In this document: positions 5,422-5,474 of the stretch, piece by piece
Layout: every line of letters starts with the position of its first letter
Numbering within the stretch: position 1 is the first letter of the stretch
NCBI GenBank assembly: GCA_046758085.1
Contig: JBHHZP010000193.1
Coordinates: 1-5,474 of the forward strand
From: VRUB01 sp046758085
Lineage (GTDB): Bacteria > Pseudomonadota > Gammaproteobacteria > Acidiferrobacterales > SPGG2
DNA length: 5,474 nt
Direction of reading: 5' to 3'
Program-made: the position numbers and the translations under genes
The notes under the pieces: generated by a model
What the model saw: the letters and a program-made list of their open reading frames with translations, nothing else
The model's database searches: none
Told to the model about the DNA's origin: nothing

Positions 5422-5474
5422 GTCCCCATCGTCTAGTCGGCCTAGGACACAGCCCTTTCAAGGCTGCAACACGG
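5422..5474 (+). tRNA. tRNA-Glu (anticodon TTC), cut by the window end
   Basis: The first 53 nt of a tRNA-Glu: acceptor strand GTCCCCA, a D arm from GTCTAG to AGGAC, anticodon stem CAGCC/GGCTG with loop CTTTCAA (positions 34-36 TTC), variable loop and the beginning of the T stem. The 3' half lies beyond the window. It is the substrate of the gltX product encoded just upstream, and may be co-transcribed with tRNA-Ala, since no clear promoter is seen in the spacer. Confidence 0.93.

Overview
The window looks like a chromosomal housekeeping segment of a gammaproteobacterium of moderately high GC (composition not counted). Reasons: a DnaQ-type epsilon subunit with a separate C-terminal tail, a complete glutamyl-tRNA synthetase gene (gltX) divergent from a tRNA-Val gene and followed by tRNA-Ala(GGC) and tRNA-Glu(TTC). 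E. coli also has a divergent gltX/tRNA-Val pair with tRNA-Ala(GGC) genes next to gltX. The genus cannot be told from the sequence.

Layout, left to right. Positions 1-80 are the upstream region of dnaQ, with no confidently identified gene. dnaQ (81-815, +) encodes the proofreading exonuclease of DNA polymerase III. A two-gene ABC-2 exporter follows on the same strand: an ATPase (867-1634) whose stop overlaps the start of the membrane permease (1631-2455). A standalone 5'-3' exonuclease of the PolA N-terminal family (3458-2577, -) converges on the permease. Upstream of the exonuclease on the same strand is tRNA-Val(CAC) (3625-3551, -). gltX (3765-5183, +) is divergent from this tRNA. It is followed by tRNA-Ala(GGC) (5223-5298, +) and by the first 53 nt of tRNA-Glu(TTC) (5422 to the window end, +).

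Most of the window is ordinary. The least ordinary material is in two intergenic gaps. The convergent permease/exonuclease gap (2456-2586) and the tRNA-Ala/tRNA-Glu spacer (5306-5415) each hold an imperfect inverted repeat. The arms of both are built from degenerate tandem 7-bp units: RAGTRGC-like in the first and GTGAYTN in the second. The two differ in sequence but share an architecture: 3-4 heptads, a unique core of about 50-80 bp, then 3-4 heptads in inverted orientation, filling nearly the whole gap. In the tRNA spacer the arms differ systematically at heptad position 5 (all T on the left, all C on the right), yet RNA pairing survives through G-U pairs. In the convergent gap the repeat supplies the last two codons and the stop of the exonuclease gene. 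These are the best candidates for an undescribed repeat family. They are a repeat architecture with possible RNA processing or termination roles, not a demonstrated new system.

Functionally the window combines replication fidelity (dnaQ), 5' nuclease activity, Glu-tRNA synthesis with one visible cognate tRNA gene, and an exporter of unknown substrate. Predicted sigma70-type promoters in the gltX/tRNA-Val divergent region and at the end of gltX suggest separate transcription of the tRNAs and the synthetase.
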